Part shown: piece after piece, positions 1 to 6,550 of the stretch
How positions within the stretch are numbered: position 1 is the first letter of the stretch
Layout of the letters: each line of letters opens with the position of its first letter
Source of the DNA: a bacterium
Lineage (GTDB): Bacteria; SZUA-182; DTGQ01
Reading direction: 5' to 3'
DNA length: 13,156 nt
Assembly: GCA_040755755.1 (NCBI GenBank)
Contig: JBFLZW010000040.1
Span: forward strand, 1-13,156
Notes under the pieces: generated by a model
Databases searched by the model: none
What the model saw: the letters and a program-made list of their open reading frames with translations, nothing else
Told to the model about the DNA's origin: nothing
Translations under genes and position numbers: made by a program

Positions 1-244
1 GCCTCCGGTATCATGGTCTTTAGTTTTTTTCTGCCCATATAATACCGGAAACTTCAGTCAGGGGTGGGGGAATTTTGCGTTGTCACAAACCCCTAAAATG
101 GGGGAATTTTAGATTATCACAATCAGACAATTACTCTGTAGGTTGCTATACACTAAAATTGGGATGAATTTGTGACGTAGTTTTTCGCCCTGCGATGGGG
201 AATTTTAATTGTCGTCAATGGGGAAAAATAATTGTCGCTGATCA
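1..244 (+). mobile_element. Probable right end of an IS21-family-like element (partial)
   Basis: This non-coding stretch carries at least four copies of a degenerate motif, TGGGGAATTTT followed by an A/T-rich stretch and TTGTC or TATCAC, all in the same direction. Clustered copies of such a motif, with the G-run facing inward and the GTC/GAC part facing the terminus, are typical of the multiple transposase-binding repeats at IS21-family (istA/istB) ends. The last copy ends in TGTCGCTGATCA, so I place the terminus near 244; this is a judgement, not a measured boundary. No istA or istB coding sequence is visible, so the body of the element would lie to the left of the window. Bases 4-11 and 42-49 form an 8-bp inverted repeat (TCCGGTAT/ATACCGGA) of unknown role. 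The family assignment rests on remembered motif style. Confidence 0.45.
65..241 (+). repeat. Direct repeats of TGGGG-AATTTT type (transposase-binding-like)
   Basis: The clear copies start at 65, 100, 196 and 219; a weaker one, TTGGGATGAATTTGTGAC, starts near 159. Copies 1 and 2 are 35 bp apart and end in GTCAC/ATCAC. Copies 3 and 4 are 23 bp apart, end in GTCGTC/GTCGCT and abut directly. The two spacing classes and drift between copies fit an array of protein-binding sites better than a recent tandem duplication. Confidence 0.6.
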
Positions 245-471
245 GAAACTACATATTGACCAGACTCCTCTATGTATGGCTGATGCATACTGGCTCATGG
301 GTAATAAAAAGAGGATGGAGATCTCAGGTCGATAGAAACCATCGCCGTGACCTCAGCATATTCCATATCGGCTATCATTGGCTTGTCCGGCAACTTGCCC
401 AGGCGCTCCCTCTCCACATCGGATTCAGACTTTATTTCTGGTTGCATCTTCCAAATCTGACAGATAGCTAG
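245..471 (+). pseudogene. C-terminal remnant of an IS4-like transposase
   Basis: An open frame of about 75 codons ends at a TAG at 469-471. The residues include a YVWLMHTG-WV helix, then VDRNHRRDLSIFHIGYHWL and a leucine-rich tail. A basic RRDLSIF-x-IG-x-x-WL segment after a hydrophobic helix is what I recall from the extreme C-termini of IS4-type DDE transposases, which are usually around 400 residues. The N-terminal four-fifths, including the whole DDE catalytic core, is missing. The remnant begins where the IS21-like repeats end, which suggests the second element inserted into or deleted the first. The nominal TTG start at 232 lies inside the repeat array and is probably not used. It is the only plus-strand coding-like sequence in the left flank. 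It ends 13 bp from the convergent nuclease gene. Confidence 0.45.
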
Positions 472-484
472 GAGCCAGGTTTTT

Positions 485-1351
485 CTAACTCAGTAAGGAC
501 TTTAAGAACTTAATAATCCTATCTTTATTTGAGAATTCAGCTTCTATTCTATCGTAGTTACTATATTCAACAATTACCTCATATCTTCTCAACCCACCTT
601 CAGGTGGAGATTCATGATAGCTCTCGATAAAGTCTACTGCTGCCTGAATATCTTGAAAGCATCTGTCGTGGCCATAGAGAGGGATAATAAGTATTTTGTT
701 GATCATTCTGTCTATTGTCTCCGCCAACAAATTGAAAAAATGGTCTATTTGCTCTTTATTCAACGAGATCAGCATCTGCTTGAGACCTTCCCGTTCCGAG
801 ACAGCCAACTCTTCAATTTTTTTGACACACTGCTTGAATTCATCATCAGGCGTGAACTCATCGAAACGCACATCGATATTTGCACAACAGAATGCGTCAG
901 TAATAGTTTTGTAGGGTATATACAGAACCTTAAATCCGAACGATTCCAATTGGTTAATTGAGTTATCGGTAAAAATACCCGCTAATACAACACCAAGGAA
1001 GGGGGCTTCCAGATTATGGCATTCTGCTACGGGAAGAACGGCACCCTGGATTTCCTGGACTTTGTTTCTTGAATGTTTCGTGTACCTTCTCCACGCAGCT
1101 TCAATGATAGCTATGGGCTGCCCTGTCTTATCAGGTGAACCGTCCCTCTCAATAACGAAATCCAAGTCATGTTCGTTACCATATTTATCCTTCCAGGTTA
1201 CTTTACTTCCCCTTCGAGCTTTGCCCCGGTGTCCTTTTTTATCAAGATATAATCCCCTCTGCTCACAGAAATCTGTCAAGATTGAGCTGATTATTTCCTC
1301 AAGCAGGTTCCCGATGATTTGTCCAAACTTATGAGATGGAGATTTTGCCAT
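485..1351 (-). CDS. Putative restriction endonuclease, PD-(D/E)xK-like, partner of the adjacent methyltransferase
   Basis: This 288-residue protein is probably the nuclease of a type II-like restriction-modification pair. Residues 60-68 (EHDLDFVIE) and 82-88 (IIEAAWR), joined by a short loop, look like the strand-Asp/strand-Glu core of the PD-(D/E)xK fold: D62 or D64 and E84 as metal ligands. The usual ExK lysine position is occupied by alanine (E84-A-A). The basic run RRYTKHSRNK at 88-97 could supply a substitute. I recall WRRYTKHSRNK-x-QEIQ from other uncharacterised restriction-type proteins next to methylases. No signal peptide or membrane segment is visible. The gene starts 4 bp after the methyltransferase stop, with AGAAGG about 9 nt before the ATG, so the two are probably cotranscribed and translationally coupled. 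It is richer in A+T than the housekeeping genes to the right. The recognition sequence cannot be inferred. Confidence 0.65.
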   Translation of the reverse strand: MAKSPSHKFGQIIGNLLEEIISSILTDFCEQRGLYLDKKGHRGKARRGSKVTWKDKYGNEHDLDFVIERDGSPDKTGQPIAIIEAAWRRYTKHSRNKVQEIQGAVLPVAECHNLEAPFLGVVLAGIFTDNSINQLESFGFKVLYIPYKTITDAFCCANIDVRFDEFTPDDEFKQCVKKIEELAVSEREGLKQMLISLNKEQIDHFFNLLAETIDRMINKILIIPLYGHDRCFQDIQAAVDFIESYHESPPEGGLRRYEVIVEYSNYDRIEAEFSNKDRIIKFLKSLLS

Positions 1352-1355
1352 AAAA

Positions 1356-2678
1356 CTAGCCTTCTACCCAGAGTTGGCCTTCATGGAGGGGGATTTTATG
1401 TTTTCGGTTCTTCCACTTGATGTTCCTGTCTCTGATTTTTTCGAATCTATACTGCTGAAAGCCTGCTGCTAATGCCAGTTCACCGAGCCACTTATCAACA
1501 GGTACGTAGATACCATACGGCGCACAATCACCAATAACAAAACAAACTGTGGACCCATCTTTGCAAAAATGACGGAGAATACGCCATACGTTTGCCAAGT
1601 CAATGAAATAGGCAGCGACCATGGTGTGGTAGGTTTTTCTTCCTCCTTTGCTTTCACGTATTTTTTCGAGATCCTGGCAGACAACCGTAACCTCTTTATA
1701 TATTGGAGCCAGCAATGGATCGGCCAGCAAGTCACTTAACGTCAGACGCTCTGCCGCGGAATGTTGTGAACAGGATCTCACCAGATGCTGGCGTACAGCC
1801 CCCTGTAAGTCTCCCCAGCCAGAAACTTCACCCCAGAATGTCATTTCAAGTCTTGTGGCATCAGCATAGTCATAGTTGTTTGGGTAAGGGGGAGAAGTAA
1901 TAACAAGGTCAAACGCCTCTTTTATTGGGATATTCGGATTTCTTGCATCAGTGAGAAACATACGTGCGTTATGTTTCCACCCTGTCCTTTGGACGAAGAG
2001 CATGCCATGTGCTATCTCTTTGGCTTTTTCCGTAAATGCGGAGAAAGGATCGAGAACCTTGGATTTTTTTTTGTTTGGAAGGATATACTGCCATTGAGCA
2101 GTCCCTGCCGTACTGCATGGCCTTAAAATAGCTGTAAGGATGAGCCATACAAGTTCCCATATTGGATCATCTTCCTTTCGTAACTTCAGGTACTGCTCAC
2201 GCAGGGCATCTAATTTGGCAAGATTTTCTTCAGTATAACACTTTTGGAGTAAGGGAATATGCTGACGGCTTGTAGACATGCCGCTTCTTCTTGCCCTTTG
2301 GACAACTTCGTCAGCGTAGTGGAATAAAGCATATGGATTGAGATACCACAAAAGTTTAGCCTGGGCAACACGATAAATAAACGGGTGAGTCTCAAAACCA
2401 ATACAGTTTTGACCGGCAGCATCTGCAGCCAGGAGTGTTGTGCCAGAGCCAGCAAAAGGATCGAGAATAGAAAGAGGCTCTTCTTTTTTATATCGTTCGA
2501 TAACAGCTTGTACCCATTCTGCTGAGAAACCAGCAGAGTAACGAAACCACTGGTGAACAGGCAATTTCATATTATCAGTAAACGTGCCAGAGCGCTGCCT
2601 TCTGAGATGTGCTCCTGCTTCAGGCTTCGTATCAGGTTGCTCATCCGGGAAAAGTGATAACTGCAGTGATGAATTCAT
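1356..2678 (-). CDS. DNA (amino) methyltransferase of a restriction-modification system, probably cytosine-N4 type
   Basis: The protein is a 440-residue S-adenosylmethionine-dependent DNA methyltransferase. Motif I, which binds AdoMet, is DPFAGSGTT at 73-81. Motif II is probably GFETHP at 94-99. The catalytic motif IV is TSPPY at 261-265, followed by PNNYDYADATRLE. A motif X-like stretch (LPVHQWFRYSAGFS) lies at 39-52. Motif I therefore precedes motif IV, excluding the beta class. The S-P-P-Y form usually marks N4-cytosine methylation, although N6-adenine cannot be excluded. About 180 residues separate motifs I and IV and about 175 follow, so either stretch could hold the target-recognition region. 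The ATG is preceded by AAAGG with about 10 nt spacing. The nuclease gene begins 4 bp downstream, giving the methylase-first order common in such operons, in which host DNA is protected before the nuclease appears. Confidence 0.88.
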   Translation of the reverse strand: MNSSLQLSLFPDEQPDTKPEAGAHLRRQRSGTFTDNMKLPVHQWFRYSAGFSAEWVQAVIERYKKEEPLSILDPFAGSGTTLLAADAAGQNCIGFETHPFIYRVAQAKLLWYLNPYALFHYADEVVQRARRSGMSTSRQHIPLLQKCYTEENLAKLDALREQYLKLRKEDDPIWELVWLILTAILRPCSTAGTAQWQYILPNKKKSKVLDPFSAFTEKAKEIAHGMLFVQRTGWKHNARMFLTDARNPNIPIKEAFDLVITSPPYPNNYDYADATRLEMTFWGEVSGWGDLQGAVRQHLVRSCSQHSAAERLTLSDLLADPLLAPIYKEVTVVCQDLEKIRESKGGRKTYHTMVAAYFIDLANVWRILRHFCKDGSTVCFVIGDCAPYGIYVPVDKWLGELALAAGFQQYRFEKIRDRNIKWKNRKHKIPLHEGQLWVEG

Positions 2679-2694
2679 AACGGAATACCTTTAT

Positions 2695-2709
2695 TAAGCT
2701 CATAGCTTA
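2695..2709. promoter_or_regulatory. Inverted repeat upstream of the methyltransferase gene (operator candidate)
   Basis: TAAGCT and AGCTTA form a perfect 6-bp inverted repeat with a 3-bp centre, 17-31 nt before the methyltransferase ATG and just upstream of its ribosome-binding site. The position would suit autoregulation by the methyltransferase or a regulator. The repeat is short and may be chance. The rest of the 173-bp gap to plsY is A+T-rich, with a CCAATTGG palindrome at 2781-2788; I see no convincing -35/-10 pair there. Confidence 0.3.
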
Positions 2710-2851
2710 TAATATCCAACGGATCACTTATGAAGAGTGCTCAATATTCGATATGCTGGAAGTTTCCGTTTTATAACTTCCCAATTGGTCTAGTATACCA
2801 TATTTTTATTTCGAGGGGAATTTCTGGTTCTGGCGGTTAAGGGCCGAAGTA

Positions 2852-3457
2852 TCAAGTACGTTTTTTCCGTTTGCCCATCCTGTTTTCGGTACCGGCCATA
2901 AGCCGCTGGATATTCGACCGGTGCTTGAAGATCAGGAGAGCGGCAGCCGGCAGAGAGGTGAAGAACAAGGGGCCGGCCCCCGAAAGGAGGAAGATAAAGG
3001 GGGGAAGCGCCACCGCAGCCGAGATCGAAGCCAGGGAGACATAGCGGCTGATTCCCAGAACTCCCATCCAGACCAGCAGGGCAAGAAGAGCAGGGCAGGG
3101 GGCAAGGACAAGAAAAACTCCCAGGCTGGTGGCAACACCTTTTCCTCCCCTGAATCGGTTGAAGATGGACCAGTCATGGCCAATGATTGCCAGTAACCCA
3201 AGAGCGGATGGCATGGCCGGAGAAGTGAAGAATATCTTTCCCAGGAGGACAGCGGCTATGCCCTTGGTCAGGTCGCCAAGAAGCGTGAAAATGGCCGCTT
3301 TTTTCCCGACGGCGCGCAGCACATTGGTAGCTCCGATATTTTTGCTTCCAACCTGCTGGATATCGACCCGGTGCCTTCGGGCGATCAGGATGCCAAAAGG
3401 AATAGACCCAAGGAGGTAGGATATAAGAAAAAAGAATGCCGGTTTCAGGGCTGCCAA
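2852..3457 (-). CDS. plsY: Acyl-phosphate:glycerol-3-phosphate acyltransferase PlsY
   Basis: PlsY makes lysophosphatidic acid by transferring an acyl chain from acyl-phosphate to sn-glycerol-3-phosphate at the inner membrane, the first committed step of phospholipid synthesis in most bacteria. This 201-residue protein has the usual family length and several hydrophobic helices. The first (about residues 6-26) contains the conserved LGSIPFG. The glycine-rich GSKNIGATNVLR follows at 37-48, H94-D95 in a second conserved segment, and GGKGVAT at 104-110, all PlsY hallmarks. The start codon is TTG (3455-3457), preceded by AGGAG with about 9 nt spacing. The C-terminus is strongly basic (RMGKRKKRT), consistent with a cytoplasmic tail. 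It lies 16 bp downstream of pgsA, so the two phospholipid genes are probably cotranscribed. Confidence 0.96.
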   Translation of the reverse strand: MAALKPAFFFLISYLLGSIPFGILIARRHRVDIQQVGSKNIGATNVLRAVGKKAAIFTLLGDLTKGIAAVLLGKIFFTSPAMPSALGLLAIIGHDWSIFNRFRGGKGVATSLGVFLVLAPCPALLALLVWMGVLGISRYVSLASISAAVALPPFIFLLSGAGPLFFTSLPAAALLIFKHRSNIQRLMAGTENRMGKRKKRT

Positions 3458-3473
3458 TTTGTGCTTCTCCTGT

Positions 3474-4013
3474 CTAGGTGGTCAGCTTGACTTCCCGGTT
3501 GAATTTTATCACATACTCGACCCCTGAGATTATGGCCATAATCATGGCCCCCCAGAGCAGAATGCGGCCCAGGGGGATTTCCCCCAGGACCGGAAACGGA
3601 AACTTGTCCAGGATGAGAAAGGAAACGGCCAGGATTTCACTGACCGCTTTATATTTCCCCATTTTACTGGCCGCAATGACTACTCCCTGCGAAGCGGCCA
3701 CAGAGCGTATCCCGGTAATGGCGATTTCCCGGCTGACAATGACCACCACGATCCATGCCGGGGCCAGACCCATTTCAACCAGGGAAATGAGGGCTGAGGA
3801 GATCAGCAATTTGTCAGCCATGGGGTCCAGCAGCTTGCCCAGGGTGGTGGTCTGCTTCGATTTTCTGGCAATGTAGCCGTCCAGCCAGTCGGTCAGGGAT
3901 GCCAGGAGAAAGATACTCAGAGCCAGAAGGTTACTGAATCGGGTCAGGAGCACGGTCACGAGGACAGGCACGAGAAAGATTCGGGCTATCGAAAGTTTAT
4001 TCGGTAAGGTCAT
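3474..4013 (-). CDS. pgsA: CDP-diacylglycerol--glycerol-3-phosphate 3-phosphatidyltransferase PgsA
   Basis: PgsA condenses CDP-diacylglycerol with glycerol-3-phosphate to give phosphatidylglycerol phosphate, the precursor of phosphatidylglycerol and cardiolipin, in the inner membrane. The full CDP-alcohol phosphotransferase signature is present: D42, D45-G46, A49-R50, G59, D63 and D67 in the order DxxDGxxAR...G...D...D. The 179-residue length is normal. Hydrophobic helices lie at about 11-40, 72-100 and 145-168. The N-terminus MTLPNKLSIARIFLVP matches the usual start of the family, so I keep this ATG although only a weak Shine-Dalgarno sequence (GAAAG) precedes it. It sits between the diheme-HAMP-CBS gene (62 bp upstream, with a heptad repeat in the gap) and plsY (16 bp downstream). 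Confidence 0.96.
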   Translation of the reverse strand: MTLPNKLSIARIFLVPVLVTVLLTRFSNLLALSIFLLASLTDWLDGYIARKSKQTTTLGKLLDPMADKLLISSALISLVEMGLAPAWIVVVIVSREIAITGIRSVAASQGVVIAASKMGKYKAVSEILAVSFLILDKFPFPVLGEIPLGRILLWGAMIMAIISGVEYVIKFNREVKLTT

Positions 4014-4044
4014 GGTTAACTTTCATGGCAAAAATTCCCCTCCC

Positions 4045-4071
4045 TGACCACTGATCACTGGCCACTGATCA
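4045..4071. repeat. Heptad tandem repeat, TGRYCAC type
   Basis: Four 7-bp units run head to tail: TGACCAC, TGATCAC, TGGCCAC and TGATCA. They fill most of the gap between the pgsA start and the haem-protein stop. Similar 7-bp-period arrays occur in three other gaps of this window. Confidence 0.75.
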
Positions 4072-4075
4072 TTTT

Positions 4076-5347
4076 TCACAACCCCACCCGCTTGACCAGT
4101 TCCGCTTTGAGTATCTGGAAGATATGAGCATGTTCCACAACGCCGAGCAGGGCTTGAGTTGCTTCATCCACTACCGGCAGGTGGGCCGTGCCTTTCTCCA
4201 GGAACAGGTCCATGGCCTCTTTCAGGGTTCCCAGGGGAGAGATGGAGGGAAAATCAGCACGGTAAAAGTCCCGTGCGTAAACGATATCATTCAGACTCTG
4301 GTCCAGGAGCACATTTCTGGCCTCATGCAGGGTGATAACTCCCAGATAGGTTTTGTTACGATCGACCACGGGGAAAAATATCCGCTGGCTGTTCTTGAAA
4401 ACTTCCATCACCTCTTTGACCGGCATATCTGCATAAATAAACTCGATATCCGTATCCATCGCCTCCCGGACGGTCATGGAAGCCAGAATATGCTTTTCAA
4501 AATCGAGCGTTGAGGCGATTTCGTGTGTTACCTGGTACCAGGAGGCCAATTCCTCGCGGGAATAGCGCAGCCGCTCAGCCAGTTCATTGATCAGATTGAC
4601 GATCTCGCCGATCTCGTCTGTTGAAGAGAAATCAATCTGCCGTAAATTTCCCGATATGACAGAAATTCCCCGCATTTGGGAAATGATTTCCCTGACCGGA
4701 TAATCAATCATTCTGCGCAGGGTAATATACAGGATAGTCAGGATAACCAGAATGGTGACTACCGAGCTTACGCCCATTTGAGTCAGGAGAAGAGCCTTTC
4801 GCTTATCAGGTCTGGTTTGGACGAAATCGGCCAGAAAGAAGCCCAGGACCTTCTGGCTGCCGGCATGACAGCGCTGACATGATGGCCGGTTCAGGATCGG
4901 GGTAAAGTGGCGGATTACCTCTTTACCTTCGGAAAAATAGGTCTGAATTACCGGGCGGGGAATTTCGAGCTGGTGATCGTTGTTGTTATGGCAAAGAAGG
5001 CATTCCTGCGTTTCAGGATTGACTTTGTTTGTGGACCCGTCCCCCGTGCTGTCGTAGAGGATTTTTCCCTCTTTGGTCAGTAACCGGATTCGGTCGATAT
5101 TTAACCGCTTTCCAATTTCGGACAGTTTGGTTCGAATCTGCCCGTAATCCTGCCGGGCAAAAAAGTCCTCCAGACCACAGGTAAGGAAATCCGTCAGCTT
5201 GCTTTGATAGCTGACCTTATCGTTATATTGCCATGAAGTGCTGGTGTAGATGAAGAGGGCAACAAATGCTCCCCCCATGAGGATTATGGGAATAAGGATA
5301 GTAATGATAATCTTTAAGCTGAGCTTGCTCAGTCTGGTCCGTCTCAT
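4076..5347 (-). CDS. Membrane diheme c-type cytochrome sensor-like protein with HAMP and two CBS domains
   Basis: I do not recognise a named gene; the 423-residue architecture is clear. A basic N-terminus leads into TM helix 1 (about 12-34). A probably periplasmic domain of about 155 residues follows, with two haem c-binding motifs, C116-LL-C-H120 and C157-QR-C-H161. TM helix 2 spans about 191-211. A HAMP-like region (about 211-263) has the P-x-R-E and DEIGE-x-x-x-L-x-x features. A helical linker then leads to two CBS domains at about 291-350 (MTVREAMDTD...FFPVVD...LGVITL) and 355-415 (AHLPVVDE...LLGVVEH). No histidine kinase, GGDEF, phosphatase or chemotaxis output domain is present. The haems suggest sensing of redox state or a small ligand outside; CBS pairs usually bind adenine nucleotides or mediate dimer contacts. 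It might regulate a partner protein. The ATG is preceded by AAGG only 1-2 nt away, so translation may be weak or the start may differ slightly. Confidence 0.8.
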   Translation of the reverse strand: MRRTRLSKLSLKIIITILIPIILMGGAFVALFIYTSTSWQYNDKVSYQSKLTDFLTCGLEDFFARQDYGQIRTKLSEIGKRLNIDRIRLLTKEGKILYDSTGDGSTNKVNPETQECLLCHNNNDHQLEIPRPVIQTYFSEGKEVIRHFTPILNRPSCQRCHAGSQKVLGFFLADFVQTRPDKRKALLLTQMGVSSVVTILVILTILYITLRRMIDYPVREIISQMRGISVISGNLRQIDFSSTDEIGEIVNLINELAERLRYSREELASWYQVTHEIASTLDFEKHILASMTVREAMDTDIEFIYADMPVKEVMEVFKNSQRIFFPVVDRNKTYLGVITLHEARNVLLDQSLNDIVYARDFYRADFPSISPLGTLKEAMDLFLEKGTAHLPVVDEATQALLGVVEHAHIFQILKAELVKRVGL

Positions 5348-5356
5348 ACCTTAATA

Positions 5357-5391
5357 GGAGTCAGAAGTCAGGAGTCAGAAGTCAGGAGTCA
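5357..5391. repeat. Heptad tandem repeat, GRAGTCA type
   Basis: Five perfect 7-bp units alternate GGAGTCA and GAAGTCA (minus strand: TGACTCC/TGACTTC). The array lies just upstream of the diheme-HAMP-CBS gene, where its promoter or leader would be. The alternation of two unit types implies expansion by a 14-bp step. Confidence 0.8.
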
Positions 5392-5404
5392 GAATAAGTT
5401 AATG

Positions 5405-5426
5405 GGGTGGGGCAAAAGCCCCACCC
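5405..5426 (-). terminator. Strong hairpin in the por-to-haem-protein gap
   Basis: GGGTGGGGC and GCCCCACCC form a perfect 9-bp GC-rich stem with a 4-nt loop. On the minus strand the stem is followed by CATTAACTTATT, only moderately T-rich. It could be part of a terminator for the por operon, a transcript-stabilising hairpin, or another intergenic repeat element. Confidence 0.4.
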
Positions 5427-5442
5427 TCCATTTGATTCCTCA

Positions 5443-5463
5443 AATAAAGCCGCTGGCTTTATT
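5443..5463 (-). terminator. Candidate intrinsic terminator downstream of porB
   Basis: AATAAAGCC and GGCTTTATT form a perfect 9-bp stem with a 3-nt loop. Read on the minus strand, the right arm ends in TTTATTTG, giving a T-rich tail. It lies about 100 bp after the porB stop and before the second, GC-rich hairpin at 5405-5426, so the pair would separate the por operon from the haem-protein gene. Confidence 0.5.
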
Positions 5464-5510
5464 GCCCTGCGGCCTTTCCCTGACTACTCCGCGAACTGAC
5501 TACTGCCTGC

Positions 5511-5577
5511 TGATAACTGATAACTGCTTGCTGTCTTTACTGACCAATGGCCACTGGCCACTGTCTTTACTGACCAC
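5511..5577. repeat. Heptad repeat array overlapping the porB stop codon
   Basis: Units are TGATAAC (5511), TGATAAC (5518), TGCTTGC (5525), TGTCTTTAC (5532, 9 bp), TGACCAA (5541), TGGCCAC (5548), TGGCCAC (5555), TGTCTTTAC (5562) and TGACCAC (5571). The array includes the porB stop codon (5567-5569) and its last codons, so it has expanded into the coding end. Looser related matter (CTGACTACT) extends left to about 5480. Confidence 0.7.
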
Positions 5578-6502
5578 TTCCCTCTTCCCGCCTGAGCAGG
5601 TTTTCCCACTTGGCATCTATTCCTTCCTGGAGCCGCTGCAGGATGTGCTCATTCTCAGGGTTGAACAGGTGTTTGAATCTGCCCTGGAGTTTCATCCATT
5701 CGGTAACGGGCTTCTTCGTTTTGGGCTTGTAGTTGATGGTCACTTTGCCATTCTCGACTTCATACAGCGGCCAGAAGCAGGTTTCAACCGCCAGTCTGGC
5801 CAGCTCGATAGCCTGATCGACTCCGCTTCTCCAGCCCCGGTGACAGGGAGCGATGACATTCAGGAACTTTGGTCCCCTGATGGACAAGGCTTTTTCCACC
5901 TTGCGGGTCAGGTCCTTCCAGTTGTGGGGTGAGGCTTGTGCCAGATAGGGAATATGGTGGGCTTCCACCACATCGGTCAGGTCTTTGCGGTATTGCTGCT
6001 TTCCGGGGATCACCTTTCCGGCCGGGCTGGTGGTGGTATCTGCACCCAGGGGAGTGGAGCTTGACCGCTGGATGCCGGTATTCATGTAGGCACCGTTATC
6101 GTAGCAGACATACAGAAAATCGTGTCCCCGCTCAAGCCCTCCGGACAGCGATTGCAGGCCGATATCATAAGTTCCGCCATCGCCGCCGAAGGCAATGAAT
6201 CTGATTTCTTCATCAACCGGCAGTTTCCCCTTCCGCTTCAGGGACTGGTACATGGCCTCGACACCGCAGGCAGTAGCTGCCGAATTTTCAAAGGCACTGT
6301 GGATGAAAGGGACTCTCCACGAAGTATATGGGTAAATGGTCGTGGCAACTTCCAGGCAGCCGGTGGCGGATGAGACAACCACGTTTTTTCCTGCTGCCAG
6401 AAGGATCTGCCGGACAACGATCGATGCTCCGCAGCCGGCACACAGGCGATGCCCTCCGGCCAGAAGCTCTTCTCTTTGGGATAATTCTTTTAAAGTGGCC
6501 AT
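5567..6502 (-). CDS. porB: 2-oxoacid (pyruvate):ferredoxin oxidoreductase, beta subunit
   Basis: The beta subunit binds thiamine diphosphate and the proximal [4Fe-4S] cluster of the oxygen-sensitive enzyme that interconverts pyruvate (or another 2-oxoacid) + CoA and acetyl-CoA + CO2 + reduced ferredoxin. Cluster ligands are visible: C21-x-x-C24 near the N-terminus, C49 in ATGCLE and C220 in APCHRGW. The diphosphate/Mg site is GGDGGTYDIG at 106-115 with DNGAYMNTG at 135-143. The 311-residue length is normal for PorB. The ATG has a GAGGAG ribosome-binding site at close spacing. It is the last gene of the order porC-porD-porA-porB. YMNTGIQRSS and the overall organisation favour pyruvate, but a 2-ketoisovalerate or other 2-oxoacid substrate cannot be excluded from sequence alone. 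Confidence 0.94.
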   Translation of the reverse strand: MATLKELSQREELLAGGHRLCAGCGASIVVRQILLAAGKNVVVSSATGCLEVATTIYPYTSWRVPFIHSAFENSAATACGVEAMYQSLKRKGKLPVDEEIRFIAFGGDGGTYDIGLQSLSGGLERGHDFLYVCYDNGAYMNTGIQRSSSTPLGADTTTSPAGKVIPGKQQYRKDLTDVVEAHHIPYLAQASPHNWKDLTRKVEKALSIRGPKFLNVIAPCHRGWRSGVDQAIELARLAVETCFWPLYEVENGKVTINYKPKTKKPVTEWMKLQGRFKHLFNPENEHILQRLQEGIDAKWENLLRREEGSGQ

Positions 6503-6550
6503 TTTTCTCCTCGATATTTCCTAACAAGTCCTGTTCCCGGACAGCGGGCT

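Noticed and set aside
614-961. A 115-codon plus-strand ORF opposite the nuclease gene.
   Set aside because: The minus-strand frame is longer, is coupled to the methyltransferase and has a nuclease-like core. The opposite frame has no recognisable motif.
2921-3419. Open frames on the plus strand opposite plsY (91 and 96 codons).
   Set aside because: They are antisense shadows of a clear plsY gene, with low-complexity, Arg/Gly-rich translations and no ribosome-binding site.
5357-5577. The heptad arrays as a CRISPR or a plasmid-type iteron origin.
   Set aside because: There are no unique spacers, and no replication initiator or partition gene is nearby. Units vary between arrays, unlike iterons of a single origin.
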